Source of the DNA: Chenopodium formosanum
Lineage: Eukaryota > Streptophyta > Magnoliopsida > Caryophyllales > Amaranthaceae
Direction: 5' to 3'
NCBI GenBank assembly: GCA_024500155.1
Contig: CM044873.1
Span: 2,113,001-2,177,000, forward strand
Length of the DNA: 64,000 nt
Shown: piece after piece, positions 50,825-61,929 of the stretch
Numbering within the stretch: the stretch's first letter is position 1
How the letters are laid out: each line of letters begins with the position of its first letter
The notes under the pieces: generated by a model
Database searches by the model: none
What the model was told of the DNA's origin: nothing
Seen by the model: the letters and a program-made list of their open reading frames with translations, nothing else
Made by a program: the position numbers and the translations under genes

Positions 50825-52074
50825 TGTTTTATACAAAGTAATCTAATTACTAGGTGAAGTTGGATGAGCTCGTGGGTAAACTGCAGACTGGACTATTCAT
50901 AGAACTGAAGAAAGTCGAACTGCAGATCAAAGCCTATATAACTCTAGAGACTTTGACACCCAATGGGCTGGGGTATGCGTTTTTTGCAACGACAACTCTA
51001 AGATTATCAGTAGTGGTTCAGATGTTGGGAGATATCAAACATTTTGATGAGAAAAGGATCGGTAATCCCAGTACAGAAATGAAATGAAAGGTTACACTGC
51101 CTTAATTGTCAATAACAATAAACTCCCTTACCCACCAAAAAGGAAATGAAAGAAATGTTGTTGAATAATTGAATGAATTATCATTCAATTATCATGAAAT
51201 TTTGATTTAGGTGAGGCATTTTTAATGATTAGCTATTAATCTGTAAGATTGACTGATGAAAGCATCCTGTATCTGCATTTTGTACTTATTGTTCATGATA
51301 TTCAGCACATTTGCCTATAAAACTTACATCTATCTGGAGGGTTAATATAGTTCTTGTTAAATTGTTAGCATTTGTTAATAACTTGTAAAACAAATTTAGT
51401 TAAGTTGAAATTCTCAATACTAGTACCAAATGATTAGAGCCTAATATGATGGTTGTCGAATGCTGATTTGAACCAGGAATGCTGAGGAGAGTTCTTCATC
51501 TGTTGATGTTGCATCTCTATTAAAGTAAGATCTTTAGATTCTTTTATCACTTAACCTTTAATTAATTAAGTGACGGAGGGTGTACTTTTTACTTCCACCA
51601 AGCATTCAAAATAGTCTCCAAAATTTTAGTTTATCATAAAAATAAGAGTTAGTCAATCGAATATCATGGGCAAACTTTCAAAGCATGGAATATTTGATAC
51701 GAGTATTCGGTAAAAAGAATATTGTTAGTATTGTCGAAGAAAAAAAAAAAACAGGGAATATTGTAAGAGGCATAAAGATAACAAGAACAAGTCCATTTGA
51801 TCACGTGAAACAACCAAGTAGCGTAATTTCCACGCGAAAGAGCGTCCAAAGTATACTGCTACCCGTCAAAAAAACTAAGAGTAAAAGTCTACAGCTACTA
51901 TCCACTAAAAATAATTAAATAAAGTGGAATATACTTAATTTATGGACCGACATTACGTTGACTTGAAGAACTCATACAACAACTTCTGAAAAAAAGTACT
52001 CCATACAATTCTATTACGGGTTATTATTAATTATTAATATTACAGTATTGTTAATAAGTGTATAAAGTGTATTA

Positions 52075-52266
52075 GGGTTTGTTTACATTTACTGAGCTGA
52101 ATTGAACTGATTGGAGCTGATCAAAATTGAAGTGAACTGAACTGATTGGAGCTAAACTGAACTGAACTGAATAAAGCTGAAATGAATATTTTATGAGAAG
52201 AAGAAATTAGGAACTGAACTGATTAGAGCTGAACTGAACTGAAATTAAGCTGAAGTGAACATGCCC
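52075..52266. mobile_element. pentamer-core MITE, intact reference copy
   Basis: 192 bp. Left end GGGTTTGTTTACATTTACTG after TTA, right end GAAGTGAACATGCCC. Its uninterrupted segment CTGAATAAAGCTGAAATGAA shows the empty site of the CACTA insertion at 15626. Confidence 0.8.
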
Positions 52267-52759
52267 GGCTTGTCTTGGCATGATCGCTTAATCTATCTAA
52301 GTACTATATAATGAATGTTTTAATTGGTACTCCATACTTTGTAAGTACTGTATTAATTTATCTTATATCCATTATGAAAAACAATTACAGTATTATTTTA
52401 AATTTGCTGTGAATGAGCTAACGCTTGCAAGTATATTACAAAAGGGGCTTTATCATATCCTTGTTCAATGCCACTAGTACATAGCCTATTTTATTACACG
52501 GAGCTCCCTGTCCTCTTTATAAGGCAAGAAAAAACTTTTTACCGATAATGTTTAATTGTTCATTATACAAGTAGGAATTTATTACGGGTTGAAAAACAAA
52601 GAAGTGACAACTCTTGCTATAAAAATCTAGCCATAAACAACTCGTAATTTTATCTTCAAACTCTATGTAAGTCAAAAAGTTCCCTTCCGTTCGATTCTCA
52701 TCACCAGCTATTGTGACTCTCTAATCTCTAAACACCAAAAAAAAAAAAAAAAAAGTGTA

Positions 52760-53147
52760 CTCCCTCCGTCCTTAAATTACATTCCTCCTTTGTATTTTTG
52801 GTATTCCAAAATTACATTCCTCCTTTCTATCTTTGGTTAGTTTTTTTTAGTAAATCAACTCTCTTTTTTTTGTTTTATATTTAATGCTTTGTCACTCATC
52901 TTTACCTAATTTCACTCATAATCCTTGTGCCAAATTACAATGAATATGATTGGTTAAAATTTTTCAATTAGGAGCATGTGATTGGTCCTTTTTTTTTTGC
53001 AAAGGATTGATGACATGTCATGAGTAATAACTATTCTATCTTTGTAATTCCCATTGCATTATCTAATTATTGTTATTTGTCTTATTCTTCTCTTCTTAAT
53101 TCCCGTGTAAATTTCCAAAGAGGAATGTAACTTAGGGACGGAGGAAG
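52760..53147. mobile_element. 388-bp Stowaway MITE, copy 2 (upstream of SCE1)
   Basis: Flanked by TA. Starts CTCCCTCCGTCCTTAAATTA and ends TAACTTAGGGACGGAGGAAG. Inverted relative to copy 1 at 44839. It ends 303 bp before the SCE1 start codon. Confidence 0.9.
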
Positions 53148-53450
53148 TATCATTTATTAATGACATTGATAAACTCTAATTAATAAAAATTATACTCCCT
53201 ATATTAACCACTTGGATTCTTATTAACCTTTTTAAATTCCCAAAAAAAAGATAATTATTATTTTTATAAAAAACGTGAAAACAAATCTGGACCGTACAAA
53301 ACGTAGAGGCAAGCTAATAAAATAGGGTCGACCTTCAAACTTCCAATAGAAGATTAAACAAAAAAAAAAGTCGTGATTGTGCCTCCCTTTCTCTTTCGCT
53401 ATTCTTGTTGTTGAGAGGAGAGAGAAAATCAAAATTTAACAGTATTCACT

Positions 53451-56400
53451 ATGTCTGGCGGCATTGCTCGTGGTCGTCTCGCTGAAGAGCGTAAACAATG
53501 GCGGAAGAATCACCCCCATGTTTGTCCTCTTTCTTTTTTCTTCCCCTTTTTTTTTAATTTCCTTTTATTTTTTTAGGGTTGATTTTCGTTTTTTTTTTTA
53601 ATTTTATGATGATGATAATTTTTAATTTTTGTAATTAGGGTTTTGTGGCGAAGCCAGACACTCAACCAGATGGTTCGATGAATTTGTTAATTTGGCAATG
53701 CATCATTCCTGGAAAAGCTGGGGTAAAACCCTTTCGTCTTCCTGTTTTATTATTTTCTAATTTTAATTTATTTGATTTATAATCAATTAAATTGATTCCT
53801 CAAAATTGTGTTTGGTTTCGTACTTTGTGAAAGTTGAGGGAGAATTGTGTTTATTTTTTGGATTATTTTTTGCTGTTTTATTTGGCAATTGATATTTACA
53901 GTAGCGTATCATAATTTGGGTTATAATTCATGTTTTTAATATAATCTATCTTAAATTTCTGTTTAAGAAGTGAATTTGTGAAGTACTGATATTAATTGAG
54001 GAAAAAAATTAAGTTTGACGAGTCTAAAAGTTAGATGGTCAGATTGGTCACCCTCTGAACCACACCCTTATCACTGGAGGTTTTTCAATTGGCTTGTTTG
54101 ATTTTAGGATTAATAGGATCATAGATTCACAATATAAGGGTGGTTGCGTATCGCCGCCTTAAATAGTATTTAATTACAATACCACTTAAAGCTTTATGGC
54201 AGCTCTTTGAGTGGAAATATGTGTGGAATTCCTGGTTTAAGGGAGACGAGTGGGAACAGGTCTAGCCCTTAATTTCGAATACAATTTTGTTTGGGATTGG
54301 AAACGTATATTTAATGACCTGCAATGCCTTTGATGACAGTATCCTGATCTAAATCCCAAATCATAGGATGTTGAGGACAGTAGAGGAAATTAGGGGCTGA
54401 AATCTGAAAGGACCGCTGATCTTAGAGGAGGAGATGAATACGTAAGATTTGAAATTAGAAGAAGGTGATGGCTGATTTGGTTTCCTATGTATGAGAAAAC
54501 GAAGAGAGTGACGAAGTGGTGACAGTGGATGGTTTGATGGTTGTTTTGGAGGAGTGAAAGATAGGTGAAACAAAATGTGTATGGTAAGTGATCGGGGAAA
54601 ATGAACATAAAGAGTAAAAAAGATGACCTACCCTTGTAAACAATTAAGCAATAAACTTCACCTTTGTTCTTGCTTCTTACTCCATAATAGTTATCATTGC
54701 CTTAGAATTTATATCAGTATTTGGATTTATATATGTGAATAAAGAATAAGGTGAATCCTGTAAGTAACTAGAGTGAGGCGGCTTTGCAACATCTAAAATT
54801 GGACAGTCCAACAAGTCGGGAGCTGGTGCAATATACTTTTTGTACACATATACTCCTCGTCAGATATTTGTCAAACACACAGTTATTAAGGGATATATTG
54901 GCTTGCATCTGTGAAGGCATAGGAGCATTGTTCCTGAATATGAAATGTTTGAACTTCTTATCCCTTGACAGAACAAACATTGTGAGTTAGTGACACTGAA
55001 GGGCATGTATCTTTGAATCGTTGCATTTCATTCTTTTGAGAGAATCCAACCTTGTCTCGCAAGTTAGTCCTTTGTTCCTTGCCGGAATCTCATTGAACTT
55101 ATTTCTGAAGACCTATGGATCATTAAAGCTGTCATCAACTAAGCTCTAGCTCCATATTTCCACATTCACTGTCCTAATCCTGTTGGAATATGTATAATAT
55201 CTTAAGAAGGGTTTGCACCTGTTGATTTACTATTCACTGTCCTAATATTTGGGTTTGCACCTGTTGATTTAATATCTTATGTTTCTGAAGGGATATTTGA
55301 TGTTTTACCATTCCTATCATTGGTCCTTCACTCTTTCCTATGTTGCAGGAATACCTTTCAGGAGGCGTTAATGCGTTATTCTTTCAATATTTTTTTGGTT
55401 GTATTTTAGTAAAATTGTAGCCTTCAATTGAGAATTATTCTCTTTCGTCTCAACTTCTTTGTAGCTTATACAGTATTTTCTTTTTTACAGTTTTTTTTCC
55501 CTTTTCTATTTCAACGAATGCTTCTTCCATTAACGATTTTTCCTTCATGTTTTATTATTCACTTTTAAACTACTTCCTTGGCTTGTGATTTGTGGTTTTC
55601 CGACTATGTGTTTGCTGATTGAGATATGCCATTCTTGCTATAGCTGTCATTTACTGCATTTTCTTATCAGAGCTTCTATCATTACAGACTGATTGGGAGG
55701 GTGGCTACTATCCATTGACTATGTATTTCTCTGAAGAGTACCCCAGCAAACCACCTAAGTGCAAGTTTCCTCCTGGTTTCTTCCACCCTAATGTTTACCC
55801 ATCTGGGACAGTTTGCCTATCGATTCTGAATGAAGATTGCGTGAGTATTGATATTCTTGATTCTTGTATAGCTGATTATCTGATCTCTATTAGTATATCT
55901 GGTTTTAATGTCGCATTTTTTCCCATGCTATAGGACTGGAGACCTGCAATTACAGTGAAGCAGATTCTGGTTGGCATTCAAGACTTGTTGGACCAGCCTA
56001 ATGCTGCAGATCCTGCACAGACTGAAGGTTATCACCTTTTCATCCAGGTGTGTATATCATCTTCTTTGTGTTTTTTTTTTTTTTGAAAACTTCTTTGTGT
56101 GTCTTTAAACTTGAAAGATCATATATAGTATTTGGATGAAGTCATCTGGTCTATGTCCATTATCAATGAAATCAATTGAAAAAATAGCTTATGTTATTTG
56201 GATGAAGTCATCTGGTCTATGTTCATTATCAATGAAATCAATTGAAAAAATAGCTTATGTTATTTGGATGAAGTCATCTGGTCTATGTCCATTATCAATG
56301 AAATCAATTGAAAAAATAGCTTATGTTATTTGGATGAAGTCATCTGGTCTATGTTCATTATCAATGAAATCAATTGAAAAAATAGCTTATGTTATTTGGA

Positions 56401-56529
56401 TGAAGTCATCTGGTCTATGTCCATTATCAATGAAATCAATTGAAAAAAGAGCTTATGTTACTGCAGGACACAGCAGAGTACAAAAGAAGGGTGCGCCAAC
56501 AGGCTAAACAGTACCCAGCTACCATTTGA
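53451..56529 (+). CDS. SCE1: SUMO-conjugating enzyme SCE1 (UBC9), five exons
   Basis: Exons 53451-53519, 53639-53722, 55688-55840, 55934-56047 and 56467-56529 are in phase and encode 160 residues, exactly the usual SCE1 length. It is the single E2 class that accepts SUMO from the SAE1/SAE2 E1 and transfers it to target lysines, in nucleus and cytosol. Seen: N-terminal [20 protein letters not shown] (SUMO/E1 contact helix), [39 protein letters not shown], the catalytic cysteine in [31 protein letters not shown] and the C-terminal [16 protein letters not shown]. All introns have GT-AG ends. Intron 2 is about 2 kb without visible coding; intron 4 carries a 66-bp minisatellite ending close to the last acceptor. 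A Stowaway MITE sits 303 bp upstream of the ATG. Confidence 0.97.
56130..56460 (+). repeat. 66-bp minisatellite (five copies) in SCE1 intron 4
   Basis: The unit, starting GGATGAAGTCATCTGGTCTA, repeats five times. Copies alternate between TGTCCATT and TGTTCATT, implying a 132-bp dimer as the amplified unit. Because 66 is a multiple of three, the array stays open in one frame, but it is intronic and out of frame with exon 5. Confidence 0.95.
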
Positions 56530-58083
56530 CAATGGACTTCATACTGGTAGAGGATAGTTGGTAGTCATATCGTAACTCGTAAGGAGTGGTAATTGCAATT
56601 CAAGAGCTGTCCTTTGTATAAGCATTATGTATAAGTTATGACTTGTGTTCATATGTAGTGATCCTGGTAGTCCTTATTTATGAACGTTGTTTGGAATATT
56701 TTGTTTCCTTTTGGTCAAACTCGAACACCTTCTACTATGGTGAATGCTGATGGTCTTTGTGTGGTTGCCGATTGGATTCGGGGATATCATGATATTCTGC
56801 GTTTAAATGTGATTAAACATGTTGGATCTGCCCTCATTTTAAAGTGAAAGATATTCACTTTTTATTATTTTGTTGCTTACACATATGCCTCATTTTGTTA
56901 CTCTCAAGTCTCAAATCACGTTTATATTTACAATTCAGTTCATCCTTTTAAGTGGATGTTCATATGAATGAAGTTCCTCCTTTTTCAGAGGTAAGGGCCT
57001 TTTATGTGCTTTGGCCCATGCGCAGGAGTGCATCGATGAGTGCAGCGGTGGTGGAAAACAGATTTTTATACATGCAAGGTGATGGTAGATTCTATGCTTG
57101 TGTTGTTTGAATTAATTTATCAACCACCCCTTCGGCATTGCTCTTTCCGTTTTTTCATTTTTCAATGCCTCCATGTATTCTCTCTCTCTCTCTCTCTTTT
57201 TCAGTGTAGGGTTTCTCCTTATACGTAGTACGGAGTACAATCATATTAGCTCTTCACATTGTGTTTTGTGCATATCACTGAATTAAATTTTTTTCTAATT
57301 TTGAATTTTGAACAATTCAGTATTCGCATATGAATTTGGCTATATGCTTATACTAATTTTATAAAAACAAATGTTTTGTAAAATGTTGTTGAATTAGGCT
57401 AAGGGCTTGTTCTTTTCAGCTTAATTTTAGTTCAGTTTAGCTTAGCTCCAATCAGCTCAGATTTTTAATTTTCTTCTCTTGTAAACAATTCATTTTAGCT
57501 CTATTTAGTTTAGTTCAGCTTCAGTTAGTTCAGCTTAATTCAGTAAATCATAATAGACCCTAAATGTGTGTGTGGTTTTTCTTTTTTTTGTAACAGTTTA
57601 TCTTTTTTGCAATTGTTATTAATGGAAAATTTTTAAAAATTAATGGTTTAACACTTTAACATGAAATTCAAAGAGAAACTTGTTGGATGGGTTATTATTA
57701 CGAAGCAAAATTGTCATAAAAATATACTTGTACTTTGTCGTATATGTGGTCTCTTTTCGTTAAATATTGTCTTATTTGTACAAATACTACTGTACTTATT
57801 TTTGGTCAAATCCTTCCCTCGAATCTTTTTTTGGTCAAGGATTCTGTTTTCACACGATCACAAGTTGAATCTGAAAACTTGTTTTCGTGTCCTGAAAAAT
57901 AAAGATACTTTATGATAGAGACACCATCGCACGATACAAACTTGCCTAAACCTTAACTTTACTTTTTCTAGTAGCACTCAGTCTTTTTATTTTATCAATC
58001 TCATGTCACTCACCCCATTTGATTGAAAAACTCTCAAAAACAATTACAAAATGAGGGTGACGGATGAAGTGTTTTGATAGCTA
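56530..58083. other. convergent spacer, SCE1 to UGT
   Basis: Holds 3' UTRs, a (CT)n tract at 57178-57199 and a pentamer-core MITE at 57403-57560. No coding seen. Confidence 0.6.
57403..57560. mobile_element. pentamer-core MITE, diverged
   Basis: 158 bp flanked by TAA on both sides (57400-57402 and 57561-57563). Left end GGGCTTGTTCTTTTCAGC; right end ATAATAGACCC. The interior is degenerate TTCAG/TTTAG pentamers with the ATTCATTTTAGCT centre. Confidence 0.75.
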
Positions 58084-59532
58084 TTACACTGCCTTGGAAC
58101 GTTTCGTTTTCAACTCATCGAGGAAGGCCACTAGGTTGGCCTGAGATGAACCACCATCCTGGACAGCCCCTCTAGAAGTTTCACTTAGCTTCTTTGCTCG
58201 TTGCCTCATCTCTGTTGCCTTCTCGCTATTGTCCATCACAGCTCGAACAGCCATCTCCACCTTCTCTCTTCTTACAAGCTCCTTTCCAGTGTCTTCTAGA
58301 TTGCACCACTGACTCACCCCCACAGCAACCCCAATCTTGAGCACATCCACCACCAACCTCTCATTGTAGAACTGCTCGGCGAATTGCGGCCACGTTATGA
58401 GTGGCACACCAGCAATACTAACCCCTTCTAGTAAAGTGTTCCACCCACAATGTGTTACCATCCCTCCAATAGCTTGGTGCTCTAATATCAACAGCTGTGG
58501 GGCCCATCCTTGTATAATTAACCCCTTGTTACTTGCCTCCAGTTTCTTCCTAAGCTCATCAACTGACCATTGCTCATCTTCATTACTACCTTCTATTTTC
58601 TCTTTTCTCTTTTGCTTAACAGCCCAAATGAAGTCATGGCCTGATGCTTCCAGCCCAGCCGCGATTTCCTGAAGCTGTTCATCAGGAAATAAGGTCAGGC
58701 TACCAAAACTGATATACAACACTGAGCTGGGTTTCTTTTGGTCTAGCCAATCTTGACATTTCTTCCAACAATCAAGCTCAGCCGCGGAAGCCTTGCCTTC
58801 TTCCTCCTTATTGCAGAGGAAAAGCGGGCCAACGTTCAATATCTTGATCCCAGAGAGTTTGTTGTAGCATTCTTCATACTCCTTTTCTGCTTCACCAAAG
58901 GTGTTAGCCAACACCCAAGAGCTCTTAAGCTCGCCCTCTCGAATTACATCCATCAAGTGGGTAAACCCATTTGGGTTCCGAACCCATAAAGGGATTTGAG
59001 ATTTCATCATCTCTATTTTGTGAGGCAGTGAAGGCAATGTTACTAAATCATCATCTTTTTCAACTTGTTCATGTGGTGCATGGAACTTAACACACAGCTC
59101 ACAACATGTAGAGAAAACACTACTAGTCAACTGAAACACCCTTGGGACCCCGATTTCCGCGGCGAAATCAGAGGTCCATGGGTAAAACATATCAGAAACA
59201 ATGCAATCAACAGGCAGGATTTCTCTGATCAAGACTTCAGTTGCATTACGAAGCATGTGAATACCGGTGAATATTTTGCTTCTCATATCATCAGAAGTGA
59301 TCTTGCTGAAGTTTTCGATGCCGGGCGGGAGGCCGACATCGGATGCTGGAAAGGGAAGGGCATGGATTGTGATAGGCAGGTTGTTGTCTGAGGTTTGGAA
59401 AAGAGGAGCATTAGCAGGGGTGGTGATAATGATGCATTCAACACCATGAGATGCTAAAGTTTTAGCAAGGTCTGCCATTGGAAGTATATGCCCTGGTGTT
59501 GGGAATGGAAGGAAGATGATCTTCAACTCCAT
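58084..59532 (-). CDS. UDP-glycosyltransferase, UGT73-like (single exon)
   Basis: 482 residues, no intron. A family 1 GT (GT-B fold) transferring sugar from UDP-sugar to a small molecule in the cytosol. N-terminal FLPFPTPGH carries the catalytic His15, and the partner Asp is probably D114 (IVSDMF). The C-terminal PSPG box runs from W343 (WAPQLLILEHQ) through HCGWN to the final Q of PQFAEQ, a Gln usually linked with UDP-glucose preference. The box is 45 residues instead of the usual 44, from an extra Ile in GVSIAGVP. I chose the ATG at 59532 because MELKIIFLPFPTPGH matches family starts; the in-frame upstream ATG would add 15 hydrophobic residues. Acceptor unknown; UGT73 members act on flavonoids, betalains, triterpenoids and hormones. 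A TATA-like TTTATAAATA lies about 120 bp upstream. Confidence 0.93.
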   Translation of the reverse strand: MELKIIFLPFPTPGHILPMADLAKTLASHGVECIIITTPANAPLFQTSDNNLPITIHALPFPASDVGLPPGIENFSKITSDDMRSKIFTGIHMLRNATEVLIREILPVDCIVSDMFYPWTSDFAAEIGVPRVFQLTSSVFSTCCELCVKFHAPHEQVEKDDDLVTLPSLPHKIEMMKSQIPLWVRNPNGFTHLMDVIREGELKSSWVLANTFGEAEKEYEECYNKLSGIKILNVGPLFLCNKEEEGKASAAELDCWKKCQDWLDQKKPSSVLYISFGSLTLFPDEQLQEIAAGLEASGHDFIWAVKQKRKEKIEGSNEDEQWSVDELRKKLEASNKGLIIQGWAPQLLILEHQAIGGMVTHCGWNTLLEGVSIAGVPLITWPQFAEQFYNERLVVDVLKIGVAVGVSQWCNLEDTGKELVRREKVEMAVRAVMDNSEKATEMRQRAKKLSETSRGAVQDGGSSQANLVAFLDELKTKRSKAV

Positions 59533-59648
59533 TATTTTCTGGTGAAGAAAGTAAATAATAATGAAATAAAATGACAAATGTTTTACAGTATCAAGGTTTT
59601 TGGATTAATAATGAGGGAGGGTTTAAGGTTTGGTAACGAGCAAGGTGG

Positions 59649-59658
59649 TATTTATAAA
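59649..59658 (-). promoter_or_regulatory. TATA-like box of the UGT gene
   Basis: TTTATAAATA on the minus strand, about 117 bp upstream of the UGT start codon, a distance compatible with a short leader. Assigned by motif and position only. Confidence 0.45.
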
Positions 59659-61929
59659 AACTAGCCACGTAGCTAGGCCTTACGTTTTATTTACAGGAAA
59701 TACTCTCGATAGTCGGTTCTCGATAGTATTCAAGTATATTATATGGAATAATGTCTGCGTAGTGCGTAGAATAGACAAACTTGCGCGAGGAAAACGAGTT
59801 TGAATCTTGCAACATTTTGAGATTTTGATTCTTTTTATACAACTTCTTTATTCCCTCTCTAGTTTAATAAGTTTAATAAGTGTTATACTAATCAAACACG
59901 GTCATGTTTTAATAAGTGTATAATAGTGGCGAATTCAGGATTTTGTCCTTATGGGTTCGGAATATTAAAACGCATACAATGATATCTAGTATCATAAATT
60001 TTAAACTGATAAATCGGGTATACACAATACATGTCGATTTGAGGTATTGAATGTTCATTTAATTTTAAGGCGCTTCATTAATTAGAATTGAATTTCGAGA
60101 GGGTTAAGCAAATGAATTTTATGATTTTGATAAACAATAATTCGAAATATACTCTAAATCTTTCATCTCTAAATAATAAAAAAAAAAGCCAAAATATATA
60201 TACACATGAACATCTACTATTTCACGACGCCGTGTCACGGCAATATCTGCTGTGCACGACATTTTTTAGGGATTTTATTCGCATCACCTTCACTTCTAGG
60301 GTTCCGTGTTTCACCCCTCTTATTTTCTCTATAAATATGAGGCTGATTTCCTCAGTTTTCGGGAACCAAAAAAATCATTCTCTCTTCCTCTTTTATTCAC
60401 CAAAAAATCATTCTCTCTTCTCTATCATATTCTAAGCCTTAAACCTATTTTCTTAATTACACTATTCCTTCCCTAAGCACTCCAAGGAGTCCATACTTGA
60501 CCCGATGTTCTATCCTTAAACCAAGGCGTGAATGGTAGAATTAACTGCCCAAATCAACTCTACTTTTATTTAATTTAATTCAACTTAATTGATTTATACT
60601 TTTATTGAAGTTACTAAGAGTTTATTCATGATGTAGCAATATAAGGAAACGCGGAAAGTGAGTAATTAATCACTTAATTACTCTTATTTTTATTTTTGTT
60701 GCTAGTATAATGACTAGGTTTATTTTTATTTGATTTGATTAACGATATTATGGTTAAATTGTTTCCAATATTAATGTTTATTCTATTATATTGAATTGAT
60801 TACCATATTGCATGTGTTAAGGGGAATACGTAATTGAATGTAACGCCTAATAAGATAATTTGGACAACTGGTTTAGGTTCCTTTTTAATCTTGTTGTTTA
60901 ATCAAGTGATCACAATATTTTTTTATTCAACCAATTTAGTCTAATATTAGTTGGAAGCAAATTAAATCTTTGTTTGCATGCCTTTGAGATTGCAAGAAAT
61001 ACTTTTCACTATAAGAATCGAGTAGAGGCCAATACAAGCGAACGTGACTCCATGACTCACTTCGTATCATCATCCCCGGTCCTCCTTTCGTGGTGATTAT
61101 GAATGTGGTGTAACCTTCACGGGTCAATCGTTGTTTCCTTCGTTGTCCCTTATTCATGGATGTCTTAAATGATCCGTGAACGGTTTACAAGTTCCTTAAA
61201 AACTTGTTGGCGGCTCCATACTTTATTTGTCCCTAATCGTATATGTCAAATCTCGATTCCTAAGAGTGCCAAGCATATTCACCACTATGTTTAACGTAGG
61301 CACGCTTCAATTGACGCCTACAATGATGTAATAAGTATTTAGTACATTTAAGCCGAGTAAAACAAAAGACAATGATAAGCTATATGAAAAATCCCTCACT
61401 TAACTCGCAAATTAGAAAATACATACACTTGATTACATGAAACTGGGATGATTTTGATATATTTTTTTTTGAAACAAAGTACATACGTATAGATCAAAGC
61501 ACATAACATAGTAGTAAAGCACAAATGTGTTAACAGAAACTAACACATAGTTGGAAAACGAGTGATGGCATATAAAAAAAAAGAATGTAATAATCTAAAA
61601 AAGCACATTAACACAGTAAAAGCATGTTACACAATAAAAGCACAATAGATTGTCATTAATCAGGTTGCATATAAGTATACATACAACTGGCTGTAGATTC
61701 TATTAATTGTCACTTAGAGCCTATTCTCTTCAACTTAATTTCAGTTCAGTTTAGTTTAACTCTAATCAATTAGTTCAGTTTAGCTCCTAATTTCATTCTC
61801 TTATAAAATATTCATTTCAGCTCTATTCACATCACATTATTACACTTATATAGTTATATGACATCACTATATTTCATGAATTTCAAAATAGAATCAAAAC
61901 TCATCCTTGGTACTTTATAGACATCTTTA
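59659..61929. other. intergenic region, UGT promoter to rDNA block
   Basis: AT-rich, with no conserved coding. A CTATAAATATGAGG TATA-like stretch at about 60329-60342 followed by a C/T-rich leader could be an old LTR or promoter. A truncated pentamer-core MITE lies at 61717-61830. Nothing else supported. Confidence 0.5.
61717..61830. mobile_element. truncated pentamer-core MITE
   Basis: The left end GAGCCTATTCTCTTCAACTT follows TTA, then TTCAG pentamers and the conserved TCCTAATTTCATTCTCTTAT centre. The right half and its TIR are missing. Confidence 0.65.

Larger units (their letters stand above)
50825..53450. other. intergenic region, receptor gene to SCE1
   Basis: Receptor 3' UTR on the left, a pentamer-core MITE at 52075-52266, and a 388-bp Stowaway MITE at 52760-53147. 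The frames near 50854-51087 and 51685-51918 show no domain. Confidence 0.6.

Noticed and set aside
56136..56507. 123-codon open frame with a repeated 22-residue unit
   Set aside because: It is the 66-bp intronic minisatellite of SCE1, open because the unit is a multiple of three, and it ends out of frame with exon 5.
58397..59449. Plus-strand open frames opposite the UGT gene
   Set aside because: They are antisense shadows of the single-exon UGT coding sequence.
30088..59532. Biosynthetic gene cluster (P450, two 2OGDs, UGT)
   Set aside because: The genes are spread over 29 kb with unrelated receptor and SUMO genes between them, and no shared pathway can be inferred; co-expression data would be needed.
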